Shown one piece after another: positions 8,983-23,900 of a DNA stretch of 64,000 nt. The translations under genes were made by a program, and so were the position numbers. The stretch's first letter is position 1. The number at the start of each line of letters is the position of its first letter. The notes beneath the pieces were generated by a model, which was not told the origin of the DNA, ran no database searches, and worked only from the letters and a program-made list of their open reading frames with translations. The stretch is taken from the NCBI GenBank assembly GCA_026413225.1, contig CM048554.1, positions 94,529,963 to 94,593,962 of the forward strand. The letters are read 5' to 3'. This stretch comes from Otis tarda (Eukaryota > Chordata > Aves > Otidiformes > Otididae).

Positions 8983-11900
8983 GTGAGAGGCCGCTTTGCC
9001 GCGGCCGGCTGCCCCGGTCACACACCCCTTCCCCTCCCTCGGGGCCGGCGGGATCCGCGCTTTCCCCTCCGCCGCCGCGGGCCGGCTGCTCCTTCTCCTC
9101 CTTCCTCGGCCCCTCGCTGTTCCAACTCCGGGCTTCCCACCTGGCCTCCTCGCTCGGCCCGTGTCCCCCCGGCCCGGCAGCTCCTGCCGCCGCCTCGGCA
9201 CAGCGGAGCCCGGAGCTGAGGCTGCGGGGCTGCCTCGCCCTCCTGCCGGGGTGCTCAGCGCTGCGGGTTGGGGTGTCAGCCTGTTGCGTGAGTGCCGCTC
9301 TCGCTGTTGCCCAAGCTGTTCTTAATGGAGGTGCAAAGAGTGAGCTGTGTGTGCAGTGAGTATAGCACTGCTGCCTGGGGCTCGGGTGAAAGGTGTGCTG
9401 ATGCTATGCCAGTCATCAATACCAAGATACAGACAGTCTAACTGTGGTACGGCTTTCTGATAACCTTGTTGTGCAACTTGTAACTATCTTTCTCTATGTA
9501 TTTCAGGCTATCCTGATTTTCTGCTGGGTTTATGTGCGCAAGTATCAGAGTCGGAGAGAAAGCGAAGTGATTTCTACCATAACAGCTATCTTTGCTTTGG
9601 CAGTGGCTCTTATCTCATCAGCGCTACTACCAGTGGACATCTTTTTGGTTTCATATATGAAGAATCAAAATGGTACATTTAAGGTATGGACTTTTTAAAA
9701 ATGTTACTTGCCCCTTTGAAAAAAGCACTTTTGTGTTGTCTAAGAGTTTAGTACCAAAGGTCATGCCTGTTCTAGTACCTGAGTTTCTGTCAAGCTGGAA
9801 ACTAGCACTGCAAATACAACACTGTTCTGTTTATTTGAACTGGATTTCAGTTTTCACTTGTATGTTTTATATTTATTCCTGTAAGTCTTTCCAGATTCTG
9901 CTCATTCCCTGGTTTGTGCTAAAACATATGTGCATATTGCCATCCTCGAGCTGTAAATAAGTTTCCTAAATACTGCTTTTTAGTATGTCATAGGACCTTT
10001 AACAAAGGGACAACAAATTCCATTCTACAAAAATAGACTGTGTTGCCCATTTGCAACTTAAGATGATTTTGAGTGTCTTTTTTTCTTTTTTTGCTAGCAT
10101 TCTCTTATTCTGATACTGAAATATTACCATAGTAAATCTCTATAGGTCTTAATCTACCTATAATGTAAAGCCTGAGTTAATAAGCAGCTATTTTAAAGAA
10201 GGAGAGGTGGAAAATCAAAATCCCTTGCAGGGGGAAGAGTGATACAGTGGTACCTCTTCTCACCTGATGCTGCCTTCACAGAACTACAGTTTTTATAAGC
10301 TTATACTGTAGGGGATTGCTGTGCAAAATGATTTCTTAATGATATAAGTACTTACTGTAGTCTACTGTATGCATTGCTGGAAAGAACTTTTACAATGCTG
10401 AAAGCATTGGCTGTTTTAACTTTCAAGGATGGTTCTTGAAGGTAGTGACCCAGTGTCTTTGTGAGGACTCTACCATTAAAACCAGGTGAAACTGGAGCAT
10501 ATTAATAATTTGAATAACAGCTTAGTTTGTTTTGGAGTTTACCTGAATCTGTGGTAAAGGAGATACTGGGCAGACGGTAAATGCCTGAAGACTAAACTCG
10601 GACTGCATTCCCTTCCAGCCCTGCTTCCAAAGGAAAACTTAAGTCCTTCCAGATCCTTGATAATGCTTTAGAACTAGCTTGCAGCCAATACAGTGCCTTT
10701 TGGCTGGTGCTCCTGTAAATGCAAGTCATAAGAAGCCTCCAGAATTGAGCTGTGATGTGGTTTTTATGCTTATCGCTCAGTGGTAATACAGAATAAATTA
10801 AGCTATTGTTCAATGTTATCACAATTAAAATGGATATAGAAGTGGAAGAGAACTTTCATATGTCACAGTACTAGCAGCTCAATGAGAAAAATACTGAGTA
10901 TTAAGAAAAATATTGAGCCTGACTAGCTAGAGAAGGCACAATGATGTAACTAGGCCCAGCTCAAAAATGTACATCTGCTGGGGACTAAGCAGAATTCCTT
11001 ATTGCAAAGGAGGCCTATTTTGTTAATGTATGCTTTCTGTGATTTGAGAAAGAACCTTGGAGGAGAGGAGGCCAAATGTGATCATGTAATCACTACAGCC
11101 TTATTTAAAGGAAGCATGATAAATAGAAGGAAAATTACTGCACTTTAAGTGCTGTTTTTCTTGAGCTAGATTTCTTAGCAGTCACATGCTGTAATATGAT
11201 AGAATGGGTAGATTCTGCTTAAAAATTATGCCTAAAGGTAAGCTTTCATGCTTGCTCTTATTTCTTTAAAGTACTTTTGTATGTGCTTCTGACTCTTCTT
11301 GGTCCTACTTTGTTCTTAATGTTTGTAGCTATTGCTGATGGCCTGTTGGGAAAAAAAAATGCTCCATATTGCCTTGGAGAAAAATCCTTTCATCTTTTTT
11401 AAAGCTTAGCTGAATGAGTTTCTAGATTTGCAGCAGTACCATGAGATCTTAGGATATTAATACATTTGATCCAACACAAGTGTTGAAATTGTGATACAGA
11501 AATATTAATGTGGCCTTCCTCAAAGTTCAGTGGATCTGAAGTTAGTCAGAACATACAAACCTATGCGTAAACACACAACTTCATTGATTTGGTAATTTTG
11601 CTGTAGGTGTAATGTCAGGTTAGGAGGTTGACAGCATCTTAATGTGATATCTTTGTTAATTGTTAAAGCTTTAAACACTGTTCTGGGTAACACATACTCT
11701 TCCAGTGCTTTGCAAGTAGGACAGACTGTATTGGGTTCAGAATGTCTCCAAGAGCCTACTGCCCTTCCTCTAGTACATTCTTTCAAACCCAGCATCTCCA
11801 AGGCCCTGTATCTGATGCTGGGTCTGAAGGTCTATGACTCTGGCAAGAATTCTCTGTTTTTAATGGCTGGAGTGAGTGAAGTCTTCACTAGATTATTCTT

Positions 11901-14900
11901 ACTGAATTTTTGAGGCAGATTCAGGTAGCAGATGTGGATAATATTCTCTGTAGATAAATCATTAGTTCATCAAAAAACCTTCTGAATGGATGTTTCAGAG
12001 CTTATGCCAAAAGAGCAGTGGCAGTTATCCAGATCCTAGGTAAATAATTTTTTTACTGTGTGTACTCTTTTCTCATCTCTCTAACACTAATACTTGGATT
12101 TACAGTTGGGAGGTAGAGAAAGTCAAGGATGCTCAATGTAAAAGGAAGAGGTACTAAATGTGGACTTTCAGTGCCTTTTTAATGCATCTGACCCTACTAT
12201 AGTCTTGTAGATATTCCTGAGGTTTTTCTGTGAACAGACTTGTAGCAAACTTGGGGAGAAGCATGTTATACTAATAGCAAAGGTTAAGTTGAAGGCCTAG
12301 TCTGATGGTTCAAAGTTTTCACTGTGAATTGTGTGTTCAGTGCCAAGTGGAGGTATGTGGGCTGACTACAAGGATTGGCTTAATTGTCTGAAGTGTAGTA
12401 CCTGGGTAGATTACCCTTCTCTGAAGGCTGTCAAAATGATGCTGCTTTCTGGATGATTTCACTTAAAACAGTATTTTGTAGCTCTTCTCTATCATGTGTT
12501 CTGTGGTCTCTTCTGTGACAAAAGCCGTATACTATACCTTGGTCAGCCTTTAACCTTGAGGCTTTGCCTATTTTGACAGAGCTGCTAACTCAAAGATGTA
12601 TGAACAGTATCTTAAGTTTAAGACAAGTTATTCTTTAATATAAACAAGTCACTGGTGGCATTTGGTACCTGTTGGTGTCTCTCATCCTATTTTGTGTGAC
12701 TTAACTTGAAGCTTTTTATAGTAAGTGAGTTGAGCGGTTTTGGTATTAAAGGTTTTGCATTGTAGTTGTGTAGTCCTTGGGAAAGGAGCAGTGGTGCATG
12801 GACTCAAGTGGTCGTTGTTCCTATGTACAATAGGATTCATTGCAACAACACAGTTTTTTTGGATGCTAGAATTGCTTTGCACAGTACTGTTAAGTAGGAA
12901 AGCAGGCTTTTGGTTCTAGTACTAACCAAAAGAACTTGAGTATTACGTTGTGTTGTAGTTTAGCCCCACTCAGGACCAAGCTAAGCATCTCTCACTTCCC
13001 CCACCCTCCAAGGGAATGGGGGAGAGATAATAGAAGAAAAAGGCTCAAGGGTTGAGATAAGGACAGGGAGAGATCATTTAAGTTACCCTTACAGGCAAAA
13101 CAGACTCAACTTGAGGAAAATGACTTAATAAAACCAAAGCAAGATAATGAGGAAGACAACAAAAAACAACTTCCTTTGCACCCCTCCCTTTTCCTGGGCC
13201 TTATTTCATTCAATTATCTCTACCTCCTTCCCCCCACATACAGTGTACAGGGTTAAGAAGGAATGGAGGTTGCAGTCAGTTCATCACATATCACTTTATG
13301 CTGTTCCTTCCTCCTTGCAAGAAGAACTTCTCTCATTACTCCCCTGGTCCAGTGTGGGGTCACTCCCATGGGCTGCAGTCCTTCATGAAACTGCTCCAGT
13401 GTGGGTTGTTTTTCCATGGCATGCAGTCCCTCTGGAACTGGCTGCACCAGTGTGGGCCCTCATGGGCCACAGTCTCCTTCAGGCATCCATCTGCCCTGGT
13501 GTGGGCTCCTCCATGGGCTGCAGGTGGGTCTCTGCTCCCCCCTCTCTGCAGGGGGTCAGCCTGCTTCACCATGGTCTTAGCCACAGGCTACAGGGTAGTC
13601 TTGGCCAGGAGCAGCATTATTCCTCCCCCTCCTTCTTCCCTGACCTTGGCATCTGCAGCCATTCCTCTCACAAGAAATTCCTCACAATCAGGCTCAGGCA
13701 GATGCCTCTCAGGTTCTCTTCACATCTCCTCTCCACTTCTTGCAGCCAGGCTGGGCTGAGTTGGGACCAGATGACTGGCTGGAGGCCAGAGGGTGAGGGC
13801 TGCAAGGCCTGTGAGGCTTGCACCTCCCCATCTCTACCCCTGATTTAACTTGTTCACGTCCTCTCCCTTTTTTTTTGCCTTCTTAAATACACTGTCACAG
13901 AGGTGTTATCAGTGAACATTCTGTCACCAGTTGGCTTGGTCTTGGCCAGAGGTGGGTCTGCCCTAGACCTGGCCAAGTCCACCAGACAAAGGGGAAACTT
14001 CTAGTAGCTTCTTACAGAAGCTGCCACCATAGCCCCTGCTAAACAAAACCAACACACCTTGTAAGTGGAGTCTTTGTAATATTCATGAGCACCACTTTTA
14101 TTTTGAAGGTTTTGGTTGTTTGTATTATCAGTACTTTAGTTTATGCGATGGACTTCAAATACATCTAGTTATATCTGATTTGTTTGATCTGAAAGCTTGC
14201 TTGGTTTACAGCAAGCACTTAGAAACAGAGAATTTCCCCCTAGCTTTAAAGACTGAAGATTGCTGCTGGAACCCCAGACCTCTGTCTGAGACCTACAAGT
14301 CTCATAAATATTTAAAACATAGCTGATGCAGTCTTGCAGCAGGAAGACTGCTTGAAACAAGGATGTTATCATTGCCATAGTCTTTTTTATTCTGTTTTTG
14401 ATGCAGGAGAGGCGACAAGAACTCTTTGAAATGTGTGGGTTCTTGCTACTATATGAAGTTAAAAGCCAGTGGCATTTCTTTCAGTCTGGTTAGACTGAAC
14501 ACATCACAAACCTTGGGTGTGTGCCTGAGCTGTTAAAAGCCAATTGTCTCCTCAATGATTCAAGGAGTAGCATCTGTTTAATAGGAGATCCTTTTTGCAG
14601 ACCATTCTATTAAGGTTTTTTTAGATCTTAGGAGAAACGCATTGTGTAGCTGCTCAGAATACAGAAGCACTAAAAATGTCAGATTTTTTTTATTCTAGAA
14701 AGGTGTTAGCTGAGAAGTAATTATTGACTGACTTCTTGTCCTCGGTAGGAATTACTACTTGTGAAGTAACAATACTTGGTCAAAATGTTCATCGTAGTCA
14801 GATGCGGGTATGATGTGAATGTTTCTGGATGTTATTCTCCACCTGGCAGTGAAAATCTTGCCTCTCTCCCATTTTAGAGGTAACAGGCTGGAGGATCTGA

Positions 14901-17900
14901 GACCTGGATATGAAGTTTCTTTATATCTAACCATACTGTGACCAACTCTTCAGTCTCTGGCATTGTTGGCTAAGCTTTAGGAGAGGCTAATCAGCAGAAT
15001 GACTGCTATGTTTGGTGAAACATTGCAAATACTGAAACCTGGCATGTTATGCCACTTTAAACTCTGTTAAGATACACTTGTGGAGAACAGGAGCTGTTTT
15101 CGCTGGGTACTCAAATTCTTGCAGGTCCAGCAGTTGCACTGGAAATGTCTCCTTTAGAAATTCATAACCATCACCTTATCAAAAAGCAGGGGATGTCAAA
15201 AGTATCAGATTAGCTTGTACTGCTTTTGTTTGGGGAAGCTGTCTGTACAGTTTGAATAGTCCTGTTCTTTTGAAATATGTTAACATAAGTCACTAACTGG
15301 ACACAGTTGCTGGGAGAGGGAAGACTCCACTCAATGGTTACTGGGGGAAACAAGTGTTCTTCGTAACTAATTTGCTATGAAAGTAATTATAAAATGAAAT
15401 CTTTTGAGGAAGCTTTGCTTTAGTTTTAGTATTTGGGTAAACTGGAAGTGTCTTAAACTACCTCTTTTATATCCTTGTTTACATGGCAACACTTCTATCT
15501 TATATTATTTATTTAATTTTACACTTGTAACTGTATTTAAATTTCCAGAATCCTTCAACATAGCTTATCTTAAGGAATACTTAAGAGTAATAGCTTAATG
15601 TAGGCCATTCATACTCATACATATATCCTTGCAATTTGTTCATTCCCTTATCTATCAATGCAACGCATTGTTACAGGTGTTTTAACGGTGATATGATGTA
15701 GGCTTGCTAAATGGCATGGAGCAGAATGCATTACAGCAGAACAGTGCTGAGTGCCTGAATTCTGCAGATCTGAAGAGAATTTGTGGTCACATTTGAACAT
15801 CTTAAACTGGTGTTGAAGGTAGCAATGAATTCTCACCTTCATAATATATTGTAGTTCTAAGGTATTTGCTATTTATACTGTAAGCATAGGTCATAATAGA
15901 TGGAAAAGAAAATGGACTTGGTCTAGAGACTGTCCAGGTGAGTTATCAAGTGAGTCCTGGATATGCTTGTCTGCTAAATTCATATACCTGTCAACTTGAT
16001 ATACCAGCACTGCTGCTGATGTGTCTTTGACACTCACTAGGTAGCACTTGCTTTTTGACAAGACTGTGCTACTGTCGTTAGCTTTTGCAACAGCTCAGAT
16101 AAACTAGTTACTGCTTTTGAGTTGCTGATGATGTGTGCATATGGATAACTTGCCAGTAAAAATATGGATTTTTGTGTCTGTACATTGTGTCAATGTGGGG
16201 CTTCAACAGCTGACTGAAAGCTGGTAGAATAAGTATGATATACCAGTAAATTGGCTGGCATTACAGATTCTTCTTGTGCAGAGTAGTACAAAGTTTGAAG
16301 GTTCAGGCGCATGTACACAATGGTGAAATGTGCACATCTTTAAGTCTTTATGTCTTTTAATGTAAGCTAGCATATAAAAACACTGAGATATTGTAATGTA
16401 TGTTTTCTAGTATACTCTGGTCCTGTACACAAATTAATTTCAGCAACAAAATGAAAAGTAGCTACAATGTTGCAGTTCTCCATCTATACGCTGTTATAAA
16501 TGTTATTAATACTTTTCTGAAGTTGGAGGAGAAGCAGTTTTCTGGCAGTTAAGCCCTGTTGTATTTCAGTTACTAGCTACCTCTTCCTGTAAAGTGGCTG
16601 TGCCACTGAAACTTTGGGTCTTACTGTAGCTTCTCTTCCTCAGTCTTGGTTGGTGTAGATTTGGAATGTCTCCGTTGCTCATGAGACCTTTTTCAAATAC
16701 TTGGAAGTAAATAATGCCACCTCTTCAGTCTTGGTTTTCCTTTAGGCATAATTAAAGCAATGCATTTCCTTTGTTTTTAACACTAGGCAATTTAAATAGT
16801 TAAATATTCTGTGTATGTATTCATAATGTATTGCAATCATGTTCTTTGTATTTTTATACAAATGCCTAGAAATTTTTCAGTTGAAAGGCCGTAGGCCTTG
16901 AGCCTGACAGTCTTCAAAGACTGGGCTTGTTGTCTGCCTGACAGATATTTAACTTAAGGTGTTGACTTCTGTCACATCTGCTAAAATATTTTTATCCTTT
17001 TTGCTGATTAGATGACAAAATGGATATATACTGTTCTACTCAAATTCTGGTTGAATGATAATTAATTTCAGACAGTGAACAATAAGCTTGATGTCAAGTG
17101 GCCTACTGAAAGTCTTAATATAGTAACATGAAGGAAGGTGGTGCTTATTTTCTGAGATAATAAAATAATTAAGTGTTTGTGTTATGTCATCAAACCCATA
17201 TTCTATGAGAGTTCAGGCAGTTCTGAGAGAACTGATAAAGCAAGGGTTAAACTTCAAGTCTTATCATGTGCAGTCCTTAAGGAGTACGCTCGCTTGCATT
17301 TTTCATATGCTCTGTATTAGTGCATACATCTTAAAACAACTGAAAGGGCTTGAGCTTACCAGTTTGAAAAAAGCCTGCACGGAAGTTGAAAGGAGCTTTG
17401 GCAGTACTGGATCTCTTGTTTTTCACCAATTTAATTGTGTTAGTGCATCTTGCAAAATTTTTCAAGCTAGTGATCTTCTAGATAATTACTTTCTTGATCT
17501 TAATTACATGTACAGTAGATCCCACAATGTTTGATACCTTAGAAAGGTTCACATGTACAGAATTTTTCTTCCCAATTTGAAGTCCTAACAAAGCAAATTA
17601 TGCTTATGAAATTACCCTTTCTATTGAGTTGCACTTTTAGAAAACATTTTTATCTTCATTATCTGACTCTTCTTTGTAGAACGTGTTCCCAAACTCTAGT
17701 TTGAGGTGCCATTTCTGTGACTGAAGTTCAGTAATATGAATATCTGCCTCAAGCGGTATTTTTGGGCTTGGCCTTCTAGAAATTCCCAGTGTCAGCCTTG
17801 CTGATACAAAACTAGTGCTATTTTAATTGAGAGGTATTGACTTCAAGGTGAGTGATCCTTGACTTGATTGGATCCCTCCATTAATGCTTTGCATGTACAT

Positions 17901-20900
17901 ATTTTCTGAAGAGTTGCAAAGCAGAAGTAAATATGTTAATTATAAAATAAAATCAAATGCATCCAACTGCTGGGCTGGGCAACACGTACACCTTAGCTGT
18001 CTGTGCAGTCTTTTTTAATGTACCAAGCTGCTTCCAAGCCTGTTATATGTTGAGTTTTGTAGAAAACAAAAATTGGTTTCATAAAAAACAGTATTTGGAG
18101 TGTCACTTAAATACTAAGTAAAGAACAAAAGTGAATTGTTAGCTACTTAAAATGATATTAACTAATAATTTTGTTTCAACTGTACATTGACAATATCATG
18201 CATGGTAACTAAGGATTCTTAATCTGGAAAAATGAACAAAACAAAATCCCAGAGCTTTTAAGTATGAGCCTAACAGACAAAGTGAATATAAGCAGTGGGG
18301 ATACTACTGCAGTGCCTATCCCCTGAAATGTACCACATTCCTTCATTGTCTTTGTTAGGTGAATTAGCTCTAACTTAAATTCCAGCACTAAAGATTAGCA
18401 AAATGGATGCTTAATGCTTTTCCTTATGCTTTGATATAAGCAATTATTTTTAGTTCTATAAGAATACTATTGAATGAAGAGTTCTTTTGTTTCATTTGAT
18501 GTTAAATGCTTCTATCCTTTATTACTAGGACTGGGCTGATGCTAATGTTTCAAGACAAATTGAAGACACTGTACTTTATGGGTACTACAGTAAGTATTTT
18601 TATCTTCTAATTTAGTTCAATTATTAGGACCTTTAAGTGAAGGCATGAAGCTTTTAGGACTCATGCTCTATTATCCATTTTCTGGTTAAACATTAGTCTT
18701 GCACTTAGTGTTCCTCAGTGGTTTTTTACATTCAAGAACCCCCTAAAAATGCACATACTGAAGACCAATCCGTGAAAGGGCTAATAGCTTCTGTCATGTA
18801 ATCTACTTTTAACATGTTTCCAATGTGTGTGTTTAGAGGTCCCTTAAGGGAAACATATATGGTTTTGCTGTAACTTTATAGCACTTCACTTATGCAGTGG
18901 TGTGAAACTTGCTGAACATGTATAAAGTTTGTGCAACTGAGTGTAATGTGTTTTAAGTGTTCAGATTCAGCAACTACCATATTCAAAATCAGATCTACTA
19001 CAAAGGAGCATAAGACTTGATTCAAGAGTGGTAATTCTAAACAGAACTGAAGCAGAAAATTAACTGAAATAAAATCTAATAAATTAACTCTTCACCAGAT
19101 CTCTGTGTAGTTTCAGATTAGTTTATTTTAGTTGTCCTTATGAAACTTATGAGAAGTTCTTCTACTGCTGAATATATGTAAGAGGTAGCTAGAGAAGAGT
19201 GATGCTTATCACAGTTTGAGTAAAGTGCCTGCCTTGGTCAATGATAGGAACTGAAAGGCAGTTGCCTGCTTTTGGTCACCTTTCCCATGACTTGAAGTTT
19301 TTCTCTTGTGAGACCATGAGTTTCCTCTTCTGAATAATTTTTTTAGGTCAGGAAATAATTGGTTCTAAACAGTAAACTTTTTATTAAGCTACAGAATAGT
19401 TATTGCCTGCCAGTGATAGTGACAGAAACTGGAATGCACAGTTTCACATTGGGTGAAGCCTAAAGCCAAAAGCAGTGAGATACTTTCCTGTTTTCAAAAA
19501 GGAACTCTTTAAATGCTGGTTCATTTTCCACAAAGACTCTTCACTATAGAAGACTGGAATTGCTTTGTGTGTAGTTTCTACTCATTAGGTTGCTACAATC
19601 TTAACAGCCCAAGCATTTCAGAACTCCTAATGTGGAACAGTCTTTAAACTCTTCTGTGGACTACTTTCTATAGACTTTTGTGAGACTGGGTGAATTTCTG
19701 TAAGGTGTTTCAGACTGAGTCTCTCTTTAAAGCAAGATGTCTCTTGGTAAATCCTGAATTAATTTTTGGAATAGATTTGAGCTTAAACCTGAAAAAATAC
19801 TTCTGATTTTGGCCTATCTGGATGAATCTACTTGAAATATTGTAGGATTAATACTTCATTTCATAGCATATCCTCCAGAGGGTGGTAGAGACTTAAAGAT
19901 GGCTTTGAAAGTGGGGTTTTTGTGATCTTAATTTGAGGAACTGATGCATATTTTTATAACTAGAGCTACATTGAAGTGAGCAGTAATGAGTAACTATTTT
20001 TCACAAGTCTTATAATTCCTATATAAAAACGCAACTTGATGCCTCTCCTGCATCATTAGGTCTAGTCCCCTGCTGCTGCTACACAGTGTAGTGCTGTGAA
20101 AGCTGAGAAGTACTAAGTTAAACAACTCTTCTAATCTTGTAATAACATTCATTTTTTCTACTTGTATCTTTTTAAAGTATTTGGTCTTGGCATTTTTTTT
20201 AAACAAACAGGATGGACAGAACTGAAATCTCCTTTTGTACTTAAGGACATGAATACCAGTACTTTCTTATCTCTCCAGAAAATGCAGAGATAACTATATA
20301 GATCTTACTTGCCTCCTGTAGCTGTATTGGCAACTTACAGTATGCATTATTGGTACACTTATGTCACTGCCCTTCAATCCAAGTCACTTCTAATTGTAGC
20401 ATAAATTTGGAGGCTGTGGTGTAACCGATGTTTTAGAATATTAGGTTTACTTAACTGCCTGTATTGTAGTTTGCTGATAAAGCTATCACTAAATGTAGAA
20501 AAGTATTTTTCTAGCGAAGTTGTTAGTTCCCCATGAACAACTCATATCCAGCCTGGTTTCTTGGCTACACTGGAAAAGTAGAATGGCTTTGTACTGGTGG
20601 AATGATAAATGAGGTAACTATCAGGTTGAAACTTGAAATAATGGTATTTTGAAGTGGGACTTCAGTAGCCTAAAAGCTTTACTTGGGAACCAGTCTACTG
20701 ATTGCTTTGAAGCCGTAGTGGCTTAGTGTGTTATTTCTCATAAAACCAACTGTAGCAGAATGTGTCTGCCAGTACTTGAGTGATTGAAGAATGATCAGTG
20801 CTTGGCAGATGCTCTAAAACAGCATGTCAGCTTGTGTTTGAAAGGAAAACTCTTTTCAGAAAGGGTTATAATTGGATATCATCCAACAGCACTTTCCTCT

Positions 20901-23900
20901 GTACCACAAAGAATCAGGCTGAAACAATTGATGGTAACCTGGAGCTGTGTTCAGTAGCTCTTCTTCCTCTACTGAGTAAATCTTGACTGTTGGAGTCAGC
21001 CTGACGTTTGGTGTCCTTTAAAGTTTTGCGAATGGTAAAAGGATGCCATCAGTAGATCCCAGTCTTCCTGTGAGGCAGATGGAGATCTCTTATCCTGCAT
21101 GTGTTAAGAGTCTCCCAACTGTAGTATGCCAAGGACTGTACTAAATTCTGTGGGGATCTCTTTGGGTGTGCTTTAAAGTCCATGCTGAACTTCTGATTTT
21201 TCCATTTATTTTTTTCTTAAATAGAAGCATTTTCTTGAATCAGCAATAGTTACTGCATGGTGTTTCTTAGCTTAAAATAGTTTTCTGAGAATTTATCCTA
21301 AAGAGTACTTGGTACAACTTTGATTTTTTTTTTTGTATGGGGTTTTGTCAGCTTACTGCAAGTGTTTGATACTGAGTCATTGACAAAGGACTCAAGCTTC
21401 TAGGAGTTGATAGGTGCAAGTTCAATGCAGCTACATATTTTCATGGTCTGATCCTAGGAGAAGTCATGTTAAATACTGTGGAAAAATTGCATAACTGTAC
21501 TTGACAAATATTGTGGAGTTACATCTATAGAAAAGCTCTCCTAATAAGTGTGATTACTGAGAAACAATGTGTCAGAAAATCATTTCAAAGTCTGTTATAG
21601 TATTGACACTTACTGTGATGAACTACTTTAACTGTCCTGCTTCAAATGAGTGTCTGATGATGACTTGAAATTCACTACTGTTCTGTATTCCTTAACTTTC
21701 ACTGGGGAAAAGAAGATGTCTGTTCTTGCAGTCTTGATGAAAAAATATTTTAAGACTTTTTTTGTAATTAGATGTGAGAATAATGTATTGGGTAAGAAAC
21801 ACTTGTCTTGGGTTTTCTGAAGTAGCTTGTGACTTCTCAGCAGGAGAATTGAGAGAGTGTAAAACAAAGTGTTTTTAAGCAACTTAATAGTACTGATGTT
21901 ATGCAATGCACCCATATATGATACCATCTGGAAAAGCAGTTCTGTGTGATGGAAGAGACTTGTGATCATATAACACTTTTAAGCCTCCTGTTTCTCAAAG
22001 GAATTTGAGGGACTATGTTGATCTCAGATATTCTGCTTGAAATCTTCCCAGTTCTTGAAGATATTTTGGTTCCTTCTACCTACTACATTTTGCTGTTCTT
22101 TGTTTTTCCTAGTAGTATGAAGGATAACTAGGAGGAAAAAAACTAAGTCAAAACATAATGAAGGCCTGGGCCATAGCTATAATTTACTTGAAGCCTACTA
22201 ATAGGTTGAACTTTCTCATAGTTAAGATGTCTTTGTATTGATATGGTGCAAAACAGCAGAAAATGAGTCATTTGGACATGACATAAGAATTGCTCTCTGA
22301 GAAACATCTCTTAAAGAAACCAACCTTACTAAGGAATTCTTTCTAAAGATTGCTTAGACTCTGGCATGAACCATTGTTGTACTGGCTATACAGTGAATCA
22401 CTTCTCAAGTCGTAGTGCCTCAAGTTTCTCATACAGCACAGAAGTGTTTTGAAACAGAAGCTGGACCTCTGAACCAGAGCAAAGAACAGTCAGTGATTTA
22501 AAACTAAAATCCATAGAAGTGCAATAATGAAAGCTGAGCCCCGTCTGTCATGCCACAAGGTCACAGGGGAGTTGGGGGGAAGGGAGTATCTTTGTCACTT
22601 TGGCTGACTGGCTGTTTGCTGCTGCAGGGCCTTTGAGTTTGAAGGTTAGCTTTCCAGGGAATAAACAGCCCTTGTAGTGGGCAGAAAAACAGGCAATTAG
22701 ATGCAAGCCCTTGGATGACTAACTATGAGCTGATGAAAGGTACTCCTTTTCCCTTTTCAGAACTTCTGAAAAAGGAAATTAAAAAACCAGATGATCAATG
22801 CCTTGTGTTATTGATAGAACTTTGCCAAATATTTTGAAGTTTAATAGGAAGAACAATATTTTACTACTTCAGCTGTATGAGCTATAAATTTAACTTTCAA
22901 TTTTAACTAAATTCTCACAGGCAGTTTTAAGAGATCACATGAAGTATGAACAAAAAGGTGCGTGCTGAAATGATTTTTCTTGGGAAGGACAAATGCAAAT
23001 CTGCTTTTAAATAGCTTTTTTGTGCTACAGTCCTATAAAATTAGTATGGTAGCAAGGTTTTTCAAAAGAGCAAATAGCAGAGCTGTTGCAAGAGTAAATG
23101 TAAGTTGAAGTTTATGCTATGCCATGTAAATACAGTTACCCTGAAGTTGTAGTATTAAATCTTGTCTTGAAATGCATTGAAAGCCTGTAACTTCTAGAGA
23201 GCATATGTCAGGTGAACTTAAGGATTAAATGCCAGCAGAGCACACATGACAGATAGAAAATTCTGGAATGCATCTCATACTGAATCTTGTTGTGTATGAA
23301 GAGCCTGTCTCAGTTGATACAGATTATACTATTAGAGCTTAAGGTTTTTTTCATAAAAAAACATCTATTGCAAGTCAGCATTGGCTGAGAACTTAAATTC
23401 TTCTAGTAAAGTGTAAATTTGGAGGTATGACTATTTAATGGCTTCAAATAGTGTCTGTGGGATGGAAAACTGCAACCAAAGTTGATTGTTCCTCATCTTA
23501 GGTAGAAAAAACTACCTGACAGGCTTGTGAACTGCCTGAAGATAGTCTCTACTTGAAGATTTATCAGGGTCTTCACTGAAGAACCCCCAAGGAGAACCAT
23601 TGTAGCTCTACAGGTCTGCTGACTTCCACACTTGATTTGGCAGAAACAAAGCTATAGTTGCATCTGGAATTAACTTGGCTCAATTTTTTTTTGTAGTAAA
23701 TAGCTTAAATAGTGTGAGAAGTATCGCTTAAGTATCAAAGCCAGATGCTCTCTTGAAATGGAAGTGTACTACTTATGCCAGAAGGGGTCCTGTTTCCAGC
23801 AGCAGGATGGTGTGCTTTTTGCGCCCTTGTTTGAGCCATTGTTGGCATTTGGTGGATACTTTGTGGTGTGCTAACCCAAACTTAAAAACTGGTAGAAATT

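Larger units (their letters stand above)
8540..9330 (+). promoter_or_regulatory. LMBRD1: LMBRD1 CpG-island promoter, 5' UTR and first intron
   Basis: A sharply bounded block of very high GC and dense CpG in an otherwise CpG-poor window. It covers the sequence just upstream of exon 1, exon 1, and most of intron 1. This is typical of a broadly expressed (housekeeping) vertebrate promoter. The left part overlaps the 5'-most end of an antisense CR1. The island gives several long chance ORFs on both strands, which I do not regard as genes. The exact transcription start cannot be read from sequence; about 8890-8910 is my inference. Confidence 0.9.

Noticed and set aside
8457..9359. Several 100-140 codon ORFs on both strands around the LMBRD1 start
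   Set aside because: Pro/Arg/Ala-rich chance ORFs caused by the high GC of the CpG island; only exon 1 (8923-8982) in this block is supported.
13147..13848. 233-codon ORF on the + strand, the longest in the window, and a 153-codon ORF overlapping it
   Set aside because: Lies wholly inside the old LTR, is made of its internal repeat modules, resembles no protein, and overlaps other ORFs on both strands.
16122..16215. Possible C/D-box snoRNA (TGATGA then CTGA about 90 bases on)
   Set aside because: The C box lacks the preferred purine before TGATGA and there is no terminal stem bringing the boxes together.
17184..17534. 116-codon ORF in intron 2
   Set aside because: No family resemblance; the LMBRD1 reading frame joins exon 2 directly to exon 3 without it.
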